NCBI RefSeq assembly: GCF_026151205.1
Contig: NC_087076.1
Location: 9,276,902 to 9,340,901, forward strand
Reading direction: 5' to 3'
Length of the DNA stretch: 64,000 nucleotides
Origin: Bolinopsis microptera
Lineage: Eukaryota; Ctenophora; Tentaculata; Lobata; Bolinopsidae
The translations under genes were made by a program, and so were the position numbers. The notes below the pieces were generated by a model, which searched no databases, was not told the DNA's origin, and saw nothing but the letters and a program-made list of their open reading frames with translations. Shown here piece after piece: positions 48,301 to 57,202 of this stretch. Each line of letters opens with the position of its first letter. Within the stretch, counting starts at the first letter, position 1.

Positions 48301-49790
48301 AACCGTTAAAAAGATGTATGTGAGTCAAGAGTTCAAGTAATTATCAAATATTTATCTCGGCCACTGCACCCAGTTCCTGACATTTCAGGGTTTGTGACCC
48401 CTATTGCCTATGTCAGGTGCTGAAGGATTGTATCAAAACCATACAATAGCATATAAAGCCCTATCGATAGCCACAAACCGCATCTTGAAAATTGCAACGT
48501 GAAAATTTGCAACAAAAAGACAAAACGAATTACCAAATTTGTATTGGTGTAGCCAAAATTACCGATTTTTGCTAATATCTCTACAAATAAGCATTTTAGA
48601 GCATATAATGATTCATAAGTCTTATATAAATGTGCTCATTGCGAATATTTTTCAGTATCGGAGAAGTTTCTACGACATTTATAGCTCGAGATACAAAAAT
48701 AATCCGGTTATTCAGGCTGCGATGAGCCAAAAAACAGTTTTTAGTGAATATCTTTAAAACTAGGCACTTGAGACCTTATATTGCTTCATAACTTATATAT
48801 AAATAAGGCTATTGCGGTTATTTTAAGCCAATATTCAAGTCTCTAAGTCTTTTAGAAGCCGAGATACAAAAATCCCAAATTTGCGACTGAGGGCAATTTA
48901 GAAATTTCGCCCTGTACGACTGGGACTAGCGATACAAAATGTGCCCCTCGGTGATTTGAGTTACCAATGACCTATTTAACCCGATTCAGTAGCAAAAAAC
49001 TCTATGCAGCGAAGTGCACACTCAACCCGTGCTTGCTACTGGAGTATTAAACCTGCGGAATTGTTGCTGTGCACCCATATCTGAAATGAAGGCTTTCAAG
49101 GCATGACAGTCACACTTAAAAAAATGTTAGGCTTCTTTTTTGCCGCCCCTACACTTTTTTTGCCGTCCTCTGGGAGAATTTAACATATAGTGGGGTCTGT
49201 GGAGCAGTTTGTAACGCCATTGTCTTTAAGGTTAGAAGTAGGAATCATGGTGCAAGATAATTGCACCATCTACGAATCACCTTATTGACTGCTCCAGTCA
49301 AAGTTTGCTGAGGTTTTGGTTTCAATACATTGTTTTGCCAGCCAAGCTCAATATTAATTTTGCTCAGATTCTCAATAGATAATAATTTATTTATTCCTCA
49401 GATTGCGAACGATGTGAGACACATCATGGAGGCACACACAGCTGCAATTCCGGCACTCCTGGAAATACCATCCAAAGAGCACCCTTATGATCCCGCTAAA
49501 GACTCAATATTGAAACGAGCCAAGGTGAGAAATGTTAAATATTTCTGCAATATTCAGCCATCTCTAGACTGTACTCCAGTGGCGTAACAAAGGGTCCCGC
49601 TGTGCAGCGATTTACACATGGCTAGCCAAGGTTTTAACCTTGAAACGAGCCCAGGATGAATATGAAACAATCCACACATGTCTTAATATTCGGTTATTTT
49701 GTGAAAATTACATTAGGGCCGGCTATTTCGAAACCCTCTGACCCTCTTTCATCTCTGCAGGGTATGTTCAATATCGACGATATGCGATAA
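39351..49790 (+). CDS. ATP6V1F: V-type proton ATPase subunit F, three exons seen, 5' end missing
   Basis: Exons are 39351-39433, 49402-49524 and 49761-49790, with clean AG/GT borders and matching phases. They encode (D)[19 protein letters not shown] followed by GIVLINQH, then [20 protein letters not shown] followed by [21 protein letters not shown], then GMFNIDDMR and a stop. This matches the C-terminal two thirds of V1 subunit F, which sits on the central rotor stalk of the proton pump of vacuoles, endosomes and lysosomes. The first visible exon begins inside a codon, so at least one upstream exon of about 40 codons is required. I could not find it between IGBP1 and 39350. It may lie in the poor block 31780-38250. 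The intron 39434-49401 is about 10 kb, much longer than any other intron in the window, and filled with mobile elements. Confidence 0.93.
39888..40008 (+). repeat. 30-bp tandem repeat, four copies
   Basis: The unit is AGTACTGGCACAGCAACAAT plus AGAAAATAGC, nearly identical in each copy. Because the period is a multiple of three, minus-strand frames show repeated FYCCCAST and FSIVAVPVL peptides. These are by-products, not a protein gene. It lies in intron 2 of ATP6V1F. Confidence 0.9.
40347..40450 (+). repeat. Poly-G run plus AACCC/GGGTT mini-element, copy 1
   Basis: 23 Gs (40347-40369) are followed by TGTAA, then ACCCAAAAAAACCCAAC, a core (TCCTACCCAAGAAAAGG, TAATACTGGGATT), then GGGTTTTTTTGGG repeated with T7-T8 spacers. 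The ends are inverted repeats of AACCCAAAAAAACCCAA, so the element folds back. The G3T7 series could form a quadruplex. The same core lies at 43865-43949. Confidence 0.75.
40760..42690 (-). mobile_element. Internally deleted LINE: 5' region, endonuclease start and RT C-terminus
   Basis: Minus strand. 40893-41240 encodes an RT C-terminal region ([51 protein letters not shown]), widely found in RTE/craft-type invertebrate LINEs. Upstream, 41690-41790 gives [12 protein letters not shown] and LHILALQES, the start of an apurinic-type endonuclease domain. 41385-41470 gives [17 protein letters not shown], its later strand. The middle of the element (rest of the endonuclease and RT palm) is missing. 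41830-42690 appears to be its 5' leader, without an intact frame. It inserted in the ATP6V1F intron. Confidence 0.75.
42840..43420 (+). pseudogene. Decayed ORF with DACEQ-type motif and acidic tract
   Basis: From about 42870 the plus strand reads [13 protein letters not shown], then after a one-base shift [20 protein letters not shown] and [20 protein letters not shown], a stop at 43108, then after another shift [40 protein letters not shown] and [19 protein letters not shown] do not recognise the family. The pattern of a conserved C-terminal block followed by a DE-rich tail in a TE-filled intron suggests the end of a transposon ORF. Two frame breaks and the lack of splice-bounded exons argue against a live gene. 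Confidence 0.4.
43865..43949 (+). repeat. AACCC/GGGTT mini-element, copy 2, reversed relative to flanks
   Basis: The core is nearly identical to 40373-40450 (ACCCAACTCCTACCC, AAAGGTAATACTGGGATTGG, then G3T7 repeats). The flanks, however, are swapped: TTACACCCGCAGGG follows here and its complement precedes copy 1, while TTTGTAAAAAACCC precedes here and its complement resembles what follows copy 1. So the core sits in opposite orientation between equivalent flanks. Confidence 0.65.
44475..44665. mobile_element. 175-bp MITE with 8-bp target-site duplication
   Basis: The element is 44483-44657, bounded by CGAAAATT at 44475-44482 and again at 44658-44665. Terminal inverted repeats share GACAACTGAACCCAA after a variable first 8 bases. 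One more copy of that sequence lies inside at 44581, and CACCCAATCAGCTTAATTGG forms an internal inverted pair. The 8-bp duplication suits a hAT-like or P-like transposase acting in trans. It has no coding capacity. Confidence 0.75.
44800..45200 (+). pseudogene. Decayed retroelement-associated C-terminal ORF
   Basis: Plus-strand reading gives [33 protein letters not shown], then after frame breaks [17 protein letters not shown] and VGC. This wording (RPDLVI.S...K.V...ELTVP.E.R..EA...K...Y..L) is common at the end of retroelement-derived ORFs in aquatic animals. Frame shifts and stops show it is inactive. Confidence 0.55.
45420..45460. repeat. Purine-rich G tract
   Basis: GGGGGGAAGAAGGGGGAGGG and following G runs give a local polypurine tract with quadruplex potential. 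No gene overlaps it convincingly. Confidence 0.6.
45928..45967. repeat. CpG-rich palindromic run with ACGT repeats
   Basis: GCGCAGCGCGTACGCGACGC is followed by GACGTACGTACGTACGTAA. Both parts are self-complementary. It stands out from the AT-rich intron around it and lies about 160 bp outside the foldback. Confidence 0.75.
46127..49047. mobile_element. Foldback element with ~1.4-kb inverted arms in ATP6V1F intron
   Basis: The left arm is 46127-47539 and the right arm 47694-49047, separated by a 154-bp loop. Outer ends read ATACTCCAGTAGCAGG and its complement; inner ends read TATCGAATGTCCA and its complement. A 72-codon frame appears in both arms and differs at only four residues, so arms are about 97 percent alike there. 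The left arm has an extra ~55 bp of ATATAG/CTATATC near 47100-47140. I find no transposase and no clear target duplication at the ends. It lies 354 bp before ATP6V1F exon 49402. A transcript of this intron could form a 1.35-kb duplex. This pair is far cleaner than the 0-18 kb palindrome and looks like real genomic structure. Confidence 0.85.
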
Positions 49791-50370
49791 AAGGTAGTGA
49801 GATCCAAGTTAGCCTGAAAGAGATATTGTACAAAGAACAGACTTTAATTGTGCATTTAAGAGACTCAAAAACAATATTATCAATCAATTCTCGAATATTC
49901 TAAAATCCATTTGGGTGCTGTTTATTATTCTTAAGTTAATTTCTGATTAATTTCCAATGTTTAGATCTATAAAAAGTGTTGAAGCAGCTGGTCTGCCTAT
50001 TTTTGTAGCTTGTATGTTAATTTCAATTGATTTCCTTACTTCAGCAATACAATTTATTTATTGGTAACTGCCACTCACTTTATGTTGAGCGATTATAAAG
50101 CAATTTGTTTACTGTTCAATTCCAGTATCATATTCCTTATGAATAGTGTGGCGTAGTTAAAGGATGCTAACTCTGCTATATGCCGGACCATAGGTGCAGA
50201 TTTCGTTTTGAGGTGAACTTTTAAGTTCCCGAGAAATTTTCTTAAGTTTGTTTTTTTCCTCCTCGGGCACATTCGTAACCTACGGGCCAGGTAAACCTAA
50301 ACTACATATTGACCGTTATGTACGTCGGTATCTGTTGAGGAGCCAAATCATCTGAAAAGCCCTTAACCTA
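49791..50370. other. ATP6V1F 3' flank, no gene seen
   Basis: AT-rich sequence downstream of the ATP6V1F stop. No second exon set or known motif is seen. Confidence 0.3.
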
Positions 50371-50384
50371 TATTTTGCTCAGGC

Positions 50385-50560
50385 ATGTAGCCAGGATTTT
50401 TCTTTGGGGGGGGGGGGGGGGCTGTCGGGGAGCGAAGCTGCAAGCTGTGGTAGGGGTCTGGGGGCGCGGCCCCCAGCGGGGTCCAGGTAATGGGCGGACC
50501 ACATTGGCGGGGGCTAGGGGGGCGCAGCCCCCCGGAAAAATTTTGCGAAATAGGGTGTTT
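50385..50560 (+). repeat. GC-rich hairpin island headed by a 17-G run
   Basis: After TTTTTCTTT and a G run come GGGGGCGCGGCCCCC and GGGGGGCGCAGCCCCCC, each self-complementary, then a return to AT-rich sequence. This style (G run, GCGAAGC, GGGGGCGCGGCCCCC, CCCCCCGG then AAAATTTTG) is typical of a widespread short interspersed or MITE-type repeat in invertebrates, but I cannot name it. Confidence 0.6.
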
Positions 50561-51291
50561 TAGGCTAAATTGAAAGTTTAATGAATTTACAAAAATGTAT
50601 GGTTTGGCATAATCATTGCCTACAATCCTGACCTGAGTAATTTACCCCTTTGAGACTTTATTTTGGGTTGAAAATTAAGTTTATCGAGAGGAAGTGAAAA
50701 ATCTCTGGTTCAAATTTGGATTTGAAGCCATGTTTAATTTTTTCTGTTAGAGGTCAATTTTTTGCGCAGAAAGCGTTCGATTTTAGGGGAAAAAAATTTA
50801 TGTTTGCTTTTAATTTGTATGGTGCCGACGGCACCTGAAATCGAAGAAATCTGCAGGGGTGTGCCGGACGTCCTATTAAGTAGATGGCCCCTAAGGAGTA
50901 AGGACACGTTCGTTTCATAGTGTGACAAAGTTGACCACACTGCCTTTTGATAGGGTTACTAATATTTACTAATATCCTCAAATGAACGTGTCCGTAAACG
51001 GACTTCATCCAATTATTGTGATCCGATTCCACCATCATGATACTGATTGAACTACCCAACTACTAGTTACATAAGCAACGACAAGGATAAAGAACTATAT
51101 ATCTATCTCGAACATTCAACAGAGGTTTAAAAGAGTAAACGGCTAAACGCTGCAGAGTTTCTCGCTTTGTAGGCGACTGCCATATTTCCCATCCGAAACT
51201 GGGTTAAATTTTATACACATAACACGCACGTGTTTATCGTCTGTACTGGTTTTATACATGTAATATTGTGGTCTAACTTCAAGTTCTTTAT

Positions 51292-52116
51292 TCAATTATC
51301 CCACAGAAAAAATCGTTTTAAAACCGTTCGTGGGAGTCCCCATACTCCCAGAAATATCCATCTAGCGAAGCAATAAATAGTTCGTTGTTCTACCTTTTGA
51401 CTGTCACGTTTCGGAGTTGGATTTGTTTCCAATGTCTGATATTGACCACAAAGATTGTCGTGCCTTTTTTCTTCATTCAGAATTCTGAATTCATCATTCA
51501 AGTAGTCTATTTCTGCGTTGGCCTTCTGTAAGAGTATCGAAATTCTAGAAATTTCATCCACGAGAAGAGTGCACTTCTGACACTCCGTGTTTTTAAGGAT
51601 ATCACATTGAACTGCCACGTGTTTGGTCCTTTGTCTCGAACAAAATGTGCTGTAAATACCTCCGACATATTTCTCGTCGTCCGTTATGTTTGGGATCATT
51701 CGGAGTTCCCCCTCCGGTGAGATATCCGTGATGTCAATATCAAATGTTTCGCTATCTGTCGCCGTGACATCAAATAACCTTCGTTGACATAGGACGCTCT
51801 CGTCGTACTCTACACAGGTTGTTGGTGACATAATTTCTTGAAATATGCTGGAGGCCCCAAGTTTACTCTCTGATCCGCAGGATTCCAGACTATCCCACTG
51901 TTTTAAATTCGTCAAACTTGCTGGTCTTCTCAGCTCGGTTTCCTCCATTATTGTGTACAATAGCCTTTCAGTGTGGGGACTTTCTTTCTCACCCTCGGAG
52001 ATTGTCGTGTATTCGGAGTATTTACAAGATTGTTCCACATTTATTAACTCACTTAGGTCTAGTCCTATAGGCTCGCCGGAGAAACTTGTTATCTGCATCT
52101 CCTCGTTCTCCTCCAT
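51292..52116 (-). CDS. Unrecognised 274-residue acidic protein with coiled coil
   Basis: A single open frame starting at AAAAATGG (a good start context) and ending in FFLWDN. I do not recognise the family. Residues 1-150 are acidic and serine/threonine rich (SELINVEQ, TISEGEKESPHTE, DIDITDISPEGELRMIP). A cysteine pair, CQKC, is near residue 178. About 180-215 is a heptad-like helix (VDEISRISILLQKANAEIDY, LNDEFRILNEEK). The last ~30 residues are hydrophobic and basic (TIYCFARWIFLGVWGLPRTV), possibly membrane-associating. No introns are visible. Length, composition bias and start context support a real gene over chance. A related fragment at 56293-56393 shows that part of it was duplicated. Confidence 0.65.
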   Translation of the reverse strand: MEENEEMQITSFSGEPIGLDLSELINVEQSCKYSEYTTISEGEKESPHTERLLYTIMEETELRRPASLTNLKQWDSLESCGSESKLGASSIFQEIMSPTTCVEYDESVLCQRRLFDVTATDSETFDIDITDISPEGELRMIPNITDDEKYVGGIYSTFCSRQRTKHVAVQCDILKNTECQKCTLLVDEISRISILLQKANAEIDYLNDEFRILNEEKRHDNLCGQYQTLETNPTPKRDSQKVEQRTIYCFARWIFLGVWGLPRTVLKRFFLWDN

Positions 52117-54637
52117 TTTTATTTGGTATCCAGATTTTTCTTACTTCTGATTTCTCCCTCGGTAATTGTTTTGGTAACAGGACATAGCAACGGATTTTTA
52201 CTTCCTAGTCAGCTTAATTAGCTAAAATACTTGTTAGGTGTTAATGGAATTATAATCACTCCAAAATAATGTACTGCCGATTATAATTTAGCTGTGCTGA
52301 TCACGATTGGCAAATCGCCAGAACTTAAAATATGTGGATAAAAATATGTGGAAAATTAAGCAATACAAGTTTAGTCGCGTGTAATGTATATTCATTGGTC
52401 GATCGAAATGATGATAGAAAGGACGGTTGAATGATGCGATATTTGGTCAATAAAATACAATTTGCGGATTTTATCTATCTCTATTCACTATTATAATCAC
52501 TTAACAAGCATATTTGTATACTTGTTTAGTTTACAAACGTTAGCAAAGAGAATCCACAGCTTGTATTGACGGAATGCAGTATTGTGCAATAGTTCTTTCA
52601 ACCGACTTTTGAACCAACCTTTCAATCTAAAATGAATACGCTATTTAGCTATACTAACTAAAGGTGCTATCTTATTCTATTCAATGAAGTTGTTTTATTT
52701 ATAGTATGAATTTCGATATTCATATAAATGTAAAAACAAAGCTTCTTGAAATCGAACTAAAAATGGGAGATGGCGTATTAAAAATAAAATACGATACAAG
52801 GTAGAAAATCCGAAGTGCATGGTTTTCGTGCAACAAAGTTGATAATACAGATGTATATATAGACAGCTTGACGTTACAAAGGATTCGCATCATTCTAAAA
52901 TGTATAAATAAGTTCGATCGAGCGACAAAATGCTTATAGTGAGAGAGGAAATTGAAAAGTAACGTGTCAAAATGGAGGAGTTACAATTGGAGTTATGATT
53001 TCCCTGCTTTTCATTATTTCGTAAACATGACATGCAGCTAAGTAAAATATACTCGATGACGCTTTATATATGATACATATTATATGTTATATACTCTTTA
53101 TATACTCTATAAATATATTGTATGAAGCAATTCTGGCATTCTATCGCATGGAGTTGAACTAATGAGTATACTTGAGATTTGAGATTTCCTAAAAATACAC
53201 TTACAGTACGGAACATTCATATTTCGTGGCTGACATTTTTGGCGCATGAATAAAGCAAGTCCTACGAATGATATAGCAAATATCTATTACTGTTTAGGAA
53301 TCAAGTATCGACCTTAAGGTAAAAATGATGTACTGGTAGCTAATGTCAAGAATACGGTTAAAATCAACACTCACACTAAGGGCCCATGCTTGTGCAGGAG
53401 CTGCATTTGCACTCAATATCTGTGTTTTGGTGACCCTCAGGTCCTTTGGTTACATACATTTTGTCCGAGACAACTTCAACTTTGACAATCCATGCTTAGA
53501 GGACAATATTATATTTAACTAATTCATTGTGTAAACTTGTATGTAATTGACTGATTTGAAAGATTTCAATAAAAAAAGCTCTGCCTCTAGTAATACAATA
53601 TGACTGTTAAAAGGGTAAAATGATAAGGTATTACAACTAGGAGTAGGTGTACACTGTACAAATACAATAGGGAGGTTCATAATAACAAAATATTGTTAAG
53701 TTATTGCTACCTCCGGCTTATCTGTGATCTGTTGTTCCCAAGGTCCATTAACTATCAAACTAATTTTAGAGCTTCAAGTTCAACTCGAACAGGAAACACT
53801 GGCACAGGCCCCGCCCATATTTTATGATTGTGAGTGATTATTATTAGTGATTATGAGTGCATATATCTGATATCGCACACTGTACAATATATTCGCTCAT
53901 AATCACTAAATAACATCAACAAACTCACTTTATCGTTTAATGAAATTTGATCGTGCACATACATTAAACACGAATATTTATCAACAAATTTACTTAAAAT
54001 TAACCCTAACTCTCGTATGTATAGACCTTAAAGTTACATCAAAAGTATCTAAGCGTTTTTATTCAGCCTAAGTTTGTACTTCCTACAGTAGTAGCAGGCT
54101 CAGAGGCACAACCTCAGAGGAACAACCTCAGAGGCACAACCTGGACTCTAAATAATGTGATTTGCCTGGGCATCTGCAATCTTGTACGATTATGGTCCCC
54201 TATATGATAAGATTCATCGTTTTGGTGATGAATCGTGTCATCCAGCAGTGAGAGTGCTTGGTGCCAATGTTTCCTTTCAGCTATCACTTACAAGTTACAG
54301 TGATCATAGTTGAATTCCTTTTCTCAAATCTTTGTTTTAACAGTGTATCTGTAGAAAAAACGGGAAAATTTCAGTTATCATCTATTTTTGCAGCTAATAG
54401 TAATCTCATCACCTCCTCAGGCTCAAATGAAGTTAAGCTAGTTACATTGAGCTGTTGCATCATATTTTTACTCCTCGCTCCACATGAGGCTTATGTAATT
54501 TTTCAGAGCGTTTAAAGAAAAAATGTATACTATAACTGTTAAAACGGTTAGACTTTAATATATCAAATTCGGTGGACTGAAAGATCAGCAAAGAAGGGCG
54601 CGATTGGATTTCACCCACTCTTCAAAGTTTCATACAG
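52117..54637. other. AT-rich spacer, no gene recognised
   Basis: No frame above about 85 codons and none with a known motif. At 54097-54143 a short repeat of CTCAGAGGCACAACC occurs three times. The promoter of the 274-residue minus-strand gene would lie at the left end. Confidence 0.4.
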
Positions 54638-55812
54638 TATAAACTAGGCTATCCATTATCGGTATGAAATCTTTTATCTAGATAAACAGATAAATATTTA
54701 GGTTTTATCTAAATAAAACCGATAAAACCGATAATTTTTCTGCTGAAGGCCAATGCCAAAATGTTTTCCGAATTTCGCAAAAACTAATTGTCGACTTTTA
54801 TTACTGTTTACCAGTAATCTTGCTAAAGTACCACTTCCTTTCTTTTGAAAATATTAGAGCATCAGTTTTCTTCTCCGGGGAGCAGAAGTGTACCAGTTTT
54901 CTTCAAAACAGTAGACCAACGGTTTTCTTCTCCTAAGAACAGTAGTGTACCAGTTCTCTTCAAACAGTAGACCACCGGTTTTCTTCTCCTGAGAACAGTA
55001 GTATACTAGTTCTCTTCAAAACAGTAGACCCCACCGGTTTTCTTTTCCTGAGAACAGTAACGCACTAGTTCTCCTCAAAACAGTAGACCCCACCGGTTTT
55101 CTTTTCCTGAGAACAGTAACGCACTAGTTCTCTTCAAAACAGTAGACCACCGGTTTTCTTCTCCTGAGAACAGTAGTGTACTACTACTAGTTCTCTTCAA
55201 ACCAGTAGACCAAGGGTTTCCTTCTCCTGAGAACAGTAGTGCACCAAATACCAATTCTCCTCGAAACAGTCAAGCATTAAAGTGATTCAGTGAACCGTTT
55301 TCTTATCCTGTTGATAACTTGGAGCAACAGATTCCTTCTCCTGAAGACAATGTTTCACGCCCAGAACACTTACAGAATTCAATTGAGTGCCCTGCCGGTA
55401 ATTTTGACTCTTGTTAACAGTAACATGCTCGTTCCCGTTTCCAGAATAATTATAAGGTAAAACGCCAATACCCTCAAGAGAACAATGTCAATAACCTTCT
55501 CTGGATTTCAACAGTTCATACAGTTCTACAGTTCCATAGGTATACAAATGTAAATAAACCTCACATCTAAGTAAACCACCTCTTATATCATACTAGAAAA
55601 CGTTTGGGACTGTTTCTTGGATTACTTGGAAAGGCAAAAACACTAATATTTCTTTACAATTTTACGGTATTGTGGCAGTATTTTCGGTAATATCTAGTAA
55701 ATTTTTATACCGATAAAAATATGTTTTATCTAGATAAACAGATAACTTTTTTAAACGAATTATCGGAGATAATTATCGGTTACGATTATCGGAGTGGATA
55801 GCCTAGTATAAA
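54638..55812. mobile_element. 1,163-bp non-autonomous DNA transposon, TATAAA target duplication
   Basis: The element spans 54644-55806 with TATAAA directly outside each end (54638-54643 and 55807-55812). Terminal inverted repeats are CTAGGCTATCCA, after which both ends contain several CCGATAA/TTATCGG words and TTTTATCTAGATAAACAG. Internally it holds a minisatellite (54866-55275). No transposase frame exists. A 6-bp duplication with CTAGG ends does not fit the superfamilies I know best (TA, TTAA, 8 bp or 9 bp), so I leave it unclassified. Confidence 0.8.
54866..55275 (+). repeat. Minisatellite inside the TATAAA transposon, ~60-bp unit, ~7 copies
   Basis: Each unit contains ACAGTAGACCACCGGTTTTC, TTCTCCTGAGAACAGTAGTG and a TACTAGTTCTCTTCAAA part. 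Two adjacent units carry the same CCCCACCGG and AACGCACTAG variants, indicating recent local duplication. Confidence 0.9.
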
Positions 55813-56290
55813 CCTTTTTTATGTAGCTCTTATGGACAAATGCACTTTTTGTTGCATTTAAGCTCAATTAAAATTAGATAATAATTTAAACAAACTACCA
55901 TTACGAAGTTCTGAACAAAATTAAACAGCACAGTGCCGCTATAAATGCCCTACAAAACATCTGATGAGTCCACAATAACATTAACGTTAACAAGTAATAA
56001 ATATTTCGCTGCACTTATTCGTATAATTATTAAACTTAATATAGTAAACAATATTATTCCATGTTGCGTGATTACGTAGCTAAGTTACATTAACTGCCTT
56101 TGTTCTTTGACGAACCGAAATTGTTTCGGCCATTTCAAGTCTTATGATATAATTTAATAAACGTTGGTTCTGTAATAAAACTATAAAATGAATAAAACGC
56201 ACTTTTTAATGCATTTAAGCTCAATTAAAGTTTAAAATATAGTTTTTGATCTGTTTTAAATATCTGATATAATTGACCTCTTATGCGATT
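55813..56290. other. Spacer with a short duplicated AT-rich segment
   Basis: GCATTTAAGCTCAATTAAA occurs near 55855 and again near 56212, each preceded by GCACTTTTT, so part of this stretch is duplicated. No gene is seen. Confidence 0.5.
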
Positions 56291-56292
56291 CA

Positions 56293-56393
56293 TGCCGTGC
56301 CTTTTTTCTTCATGATGCAGAATCCTGAATTTATCATTCAAGTAGTCTATTTCTGTGTTGGCCTTCTGGAAGTGTAAGAGTTTCAAAATTCCA
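56293..56393 (-). pseudogene. Duplicated fragment of the 274-residue gene's coiled-coil region
   Basis: The plus strand here (GCCGTGCCTTTTTTCTTCAT and on through TTTATCATTCAAGTAGTC to GTGTTGGCCTTCTG) closely matches 51459-51547, which is part of the minus-strand gene coding for its coiled coil. A five-base extra word (GTAAG region) and other changes break the frame. The fragment stands alone, with no flanking gene sequence, about 4.7 kb upstream of the parent in transcription direction. Confidence 0.8.
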
Positions 56394-56399
56394 ACTGCA

Positions 56400-57200
56400 A
56401 TTCAAGAACAAAGAATTTCGAGGTGGTTACACCACGCACGATCAATTACTCCTACAGTACAGTGTACTTGTACCAGTAACTATTTCGAATGAAAAGTGTG
56501 GCACTTGACTCGTGTTCGATCATTCTAGCCTTAGGCCTGCTGAACTTAGGCCTGCAGAATATTAACATATCCGCCACTATTTTCTATGATAATGAGTGGG
56601 ATCCGTGCATGATGGCGATCAGCCGTACTTTGAATGCTTGTAAAATGCATGATAGCTCGGTCAAACTGCAATTTCAACTATAAAATCCGAGCTGAAACTG
56701 TACAAACTAAAGTTAAACCACACTAACATTTAATTATAATTAACAGAAATAACGGCCAGTGCTCGAGAATTGTGATTAGTCCTGTAAATCACCACTATGC
56801 ACTATAATTTTGTAATGGTGCCCACGTGTTATATATAATACAGCTGTATCATTACCATAGTGCGAACTGTGTCATCACATAGGATGTGTTCGTACACTTC
56901 TCTCATATTGATATACTTATAGTGAAGTGTAAGAGTAATGTACAGATTTGAGATTCAAAATTATGATTGGACAGAAATGGTGAGCGGGCATTGCCATTAT
57001 TATGAATATCAGAAAGGGCAAATTGCTGAAATAAGGCCGTGCCATTTGGACAGTACATACCTTCTGCGGAGACTGTAACAGTAATATAACTTTTGAAGAA
57101 ACTTTGAAAACTCAAAAAACATACTTTTAGTTAATTGCACAAATTAAAGTAAAATGAGTTATAAATATAGCTACATACTGATTTTAACAAAAATTGAGGC
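56400..57200. other. Spacer, no gene recognised
   Basis: A 64-codon frame at 56489-56683 (+) and a 70-codon frame at 56903-57115 (-) match nothing known. Neither has clear splice borders. Confidence 0.35.
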
Positions 57201-57202
57201 GT

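Noticed and set aside
46417-48757. Paired 72-codon frames at 46417-46635 (-) and 48539-48757 (+) as a duplicated gene
   Set aside because: They are the same arm sequence of the foldback read from either side; no domain, no codon signal and no splice context.
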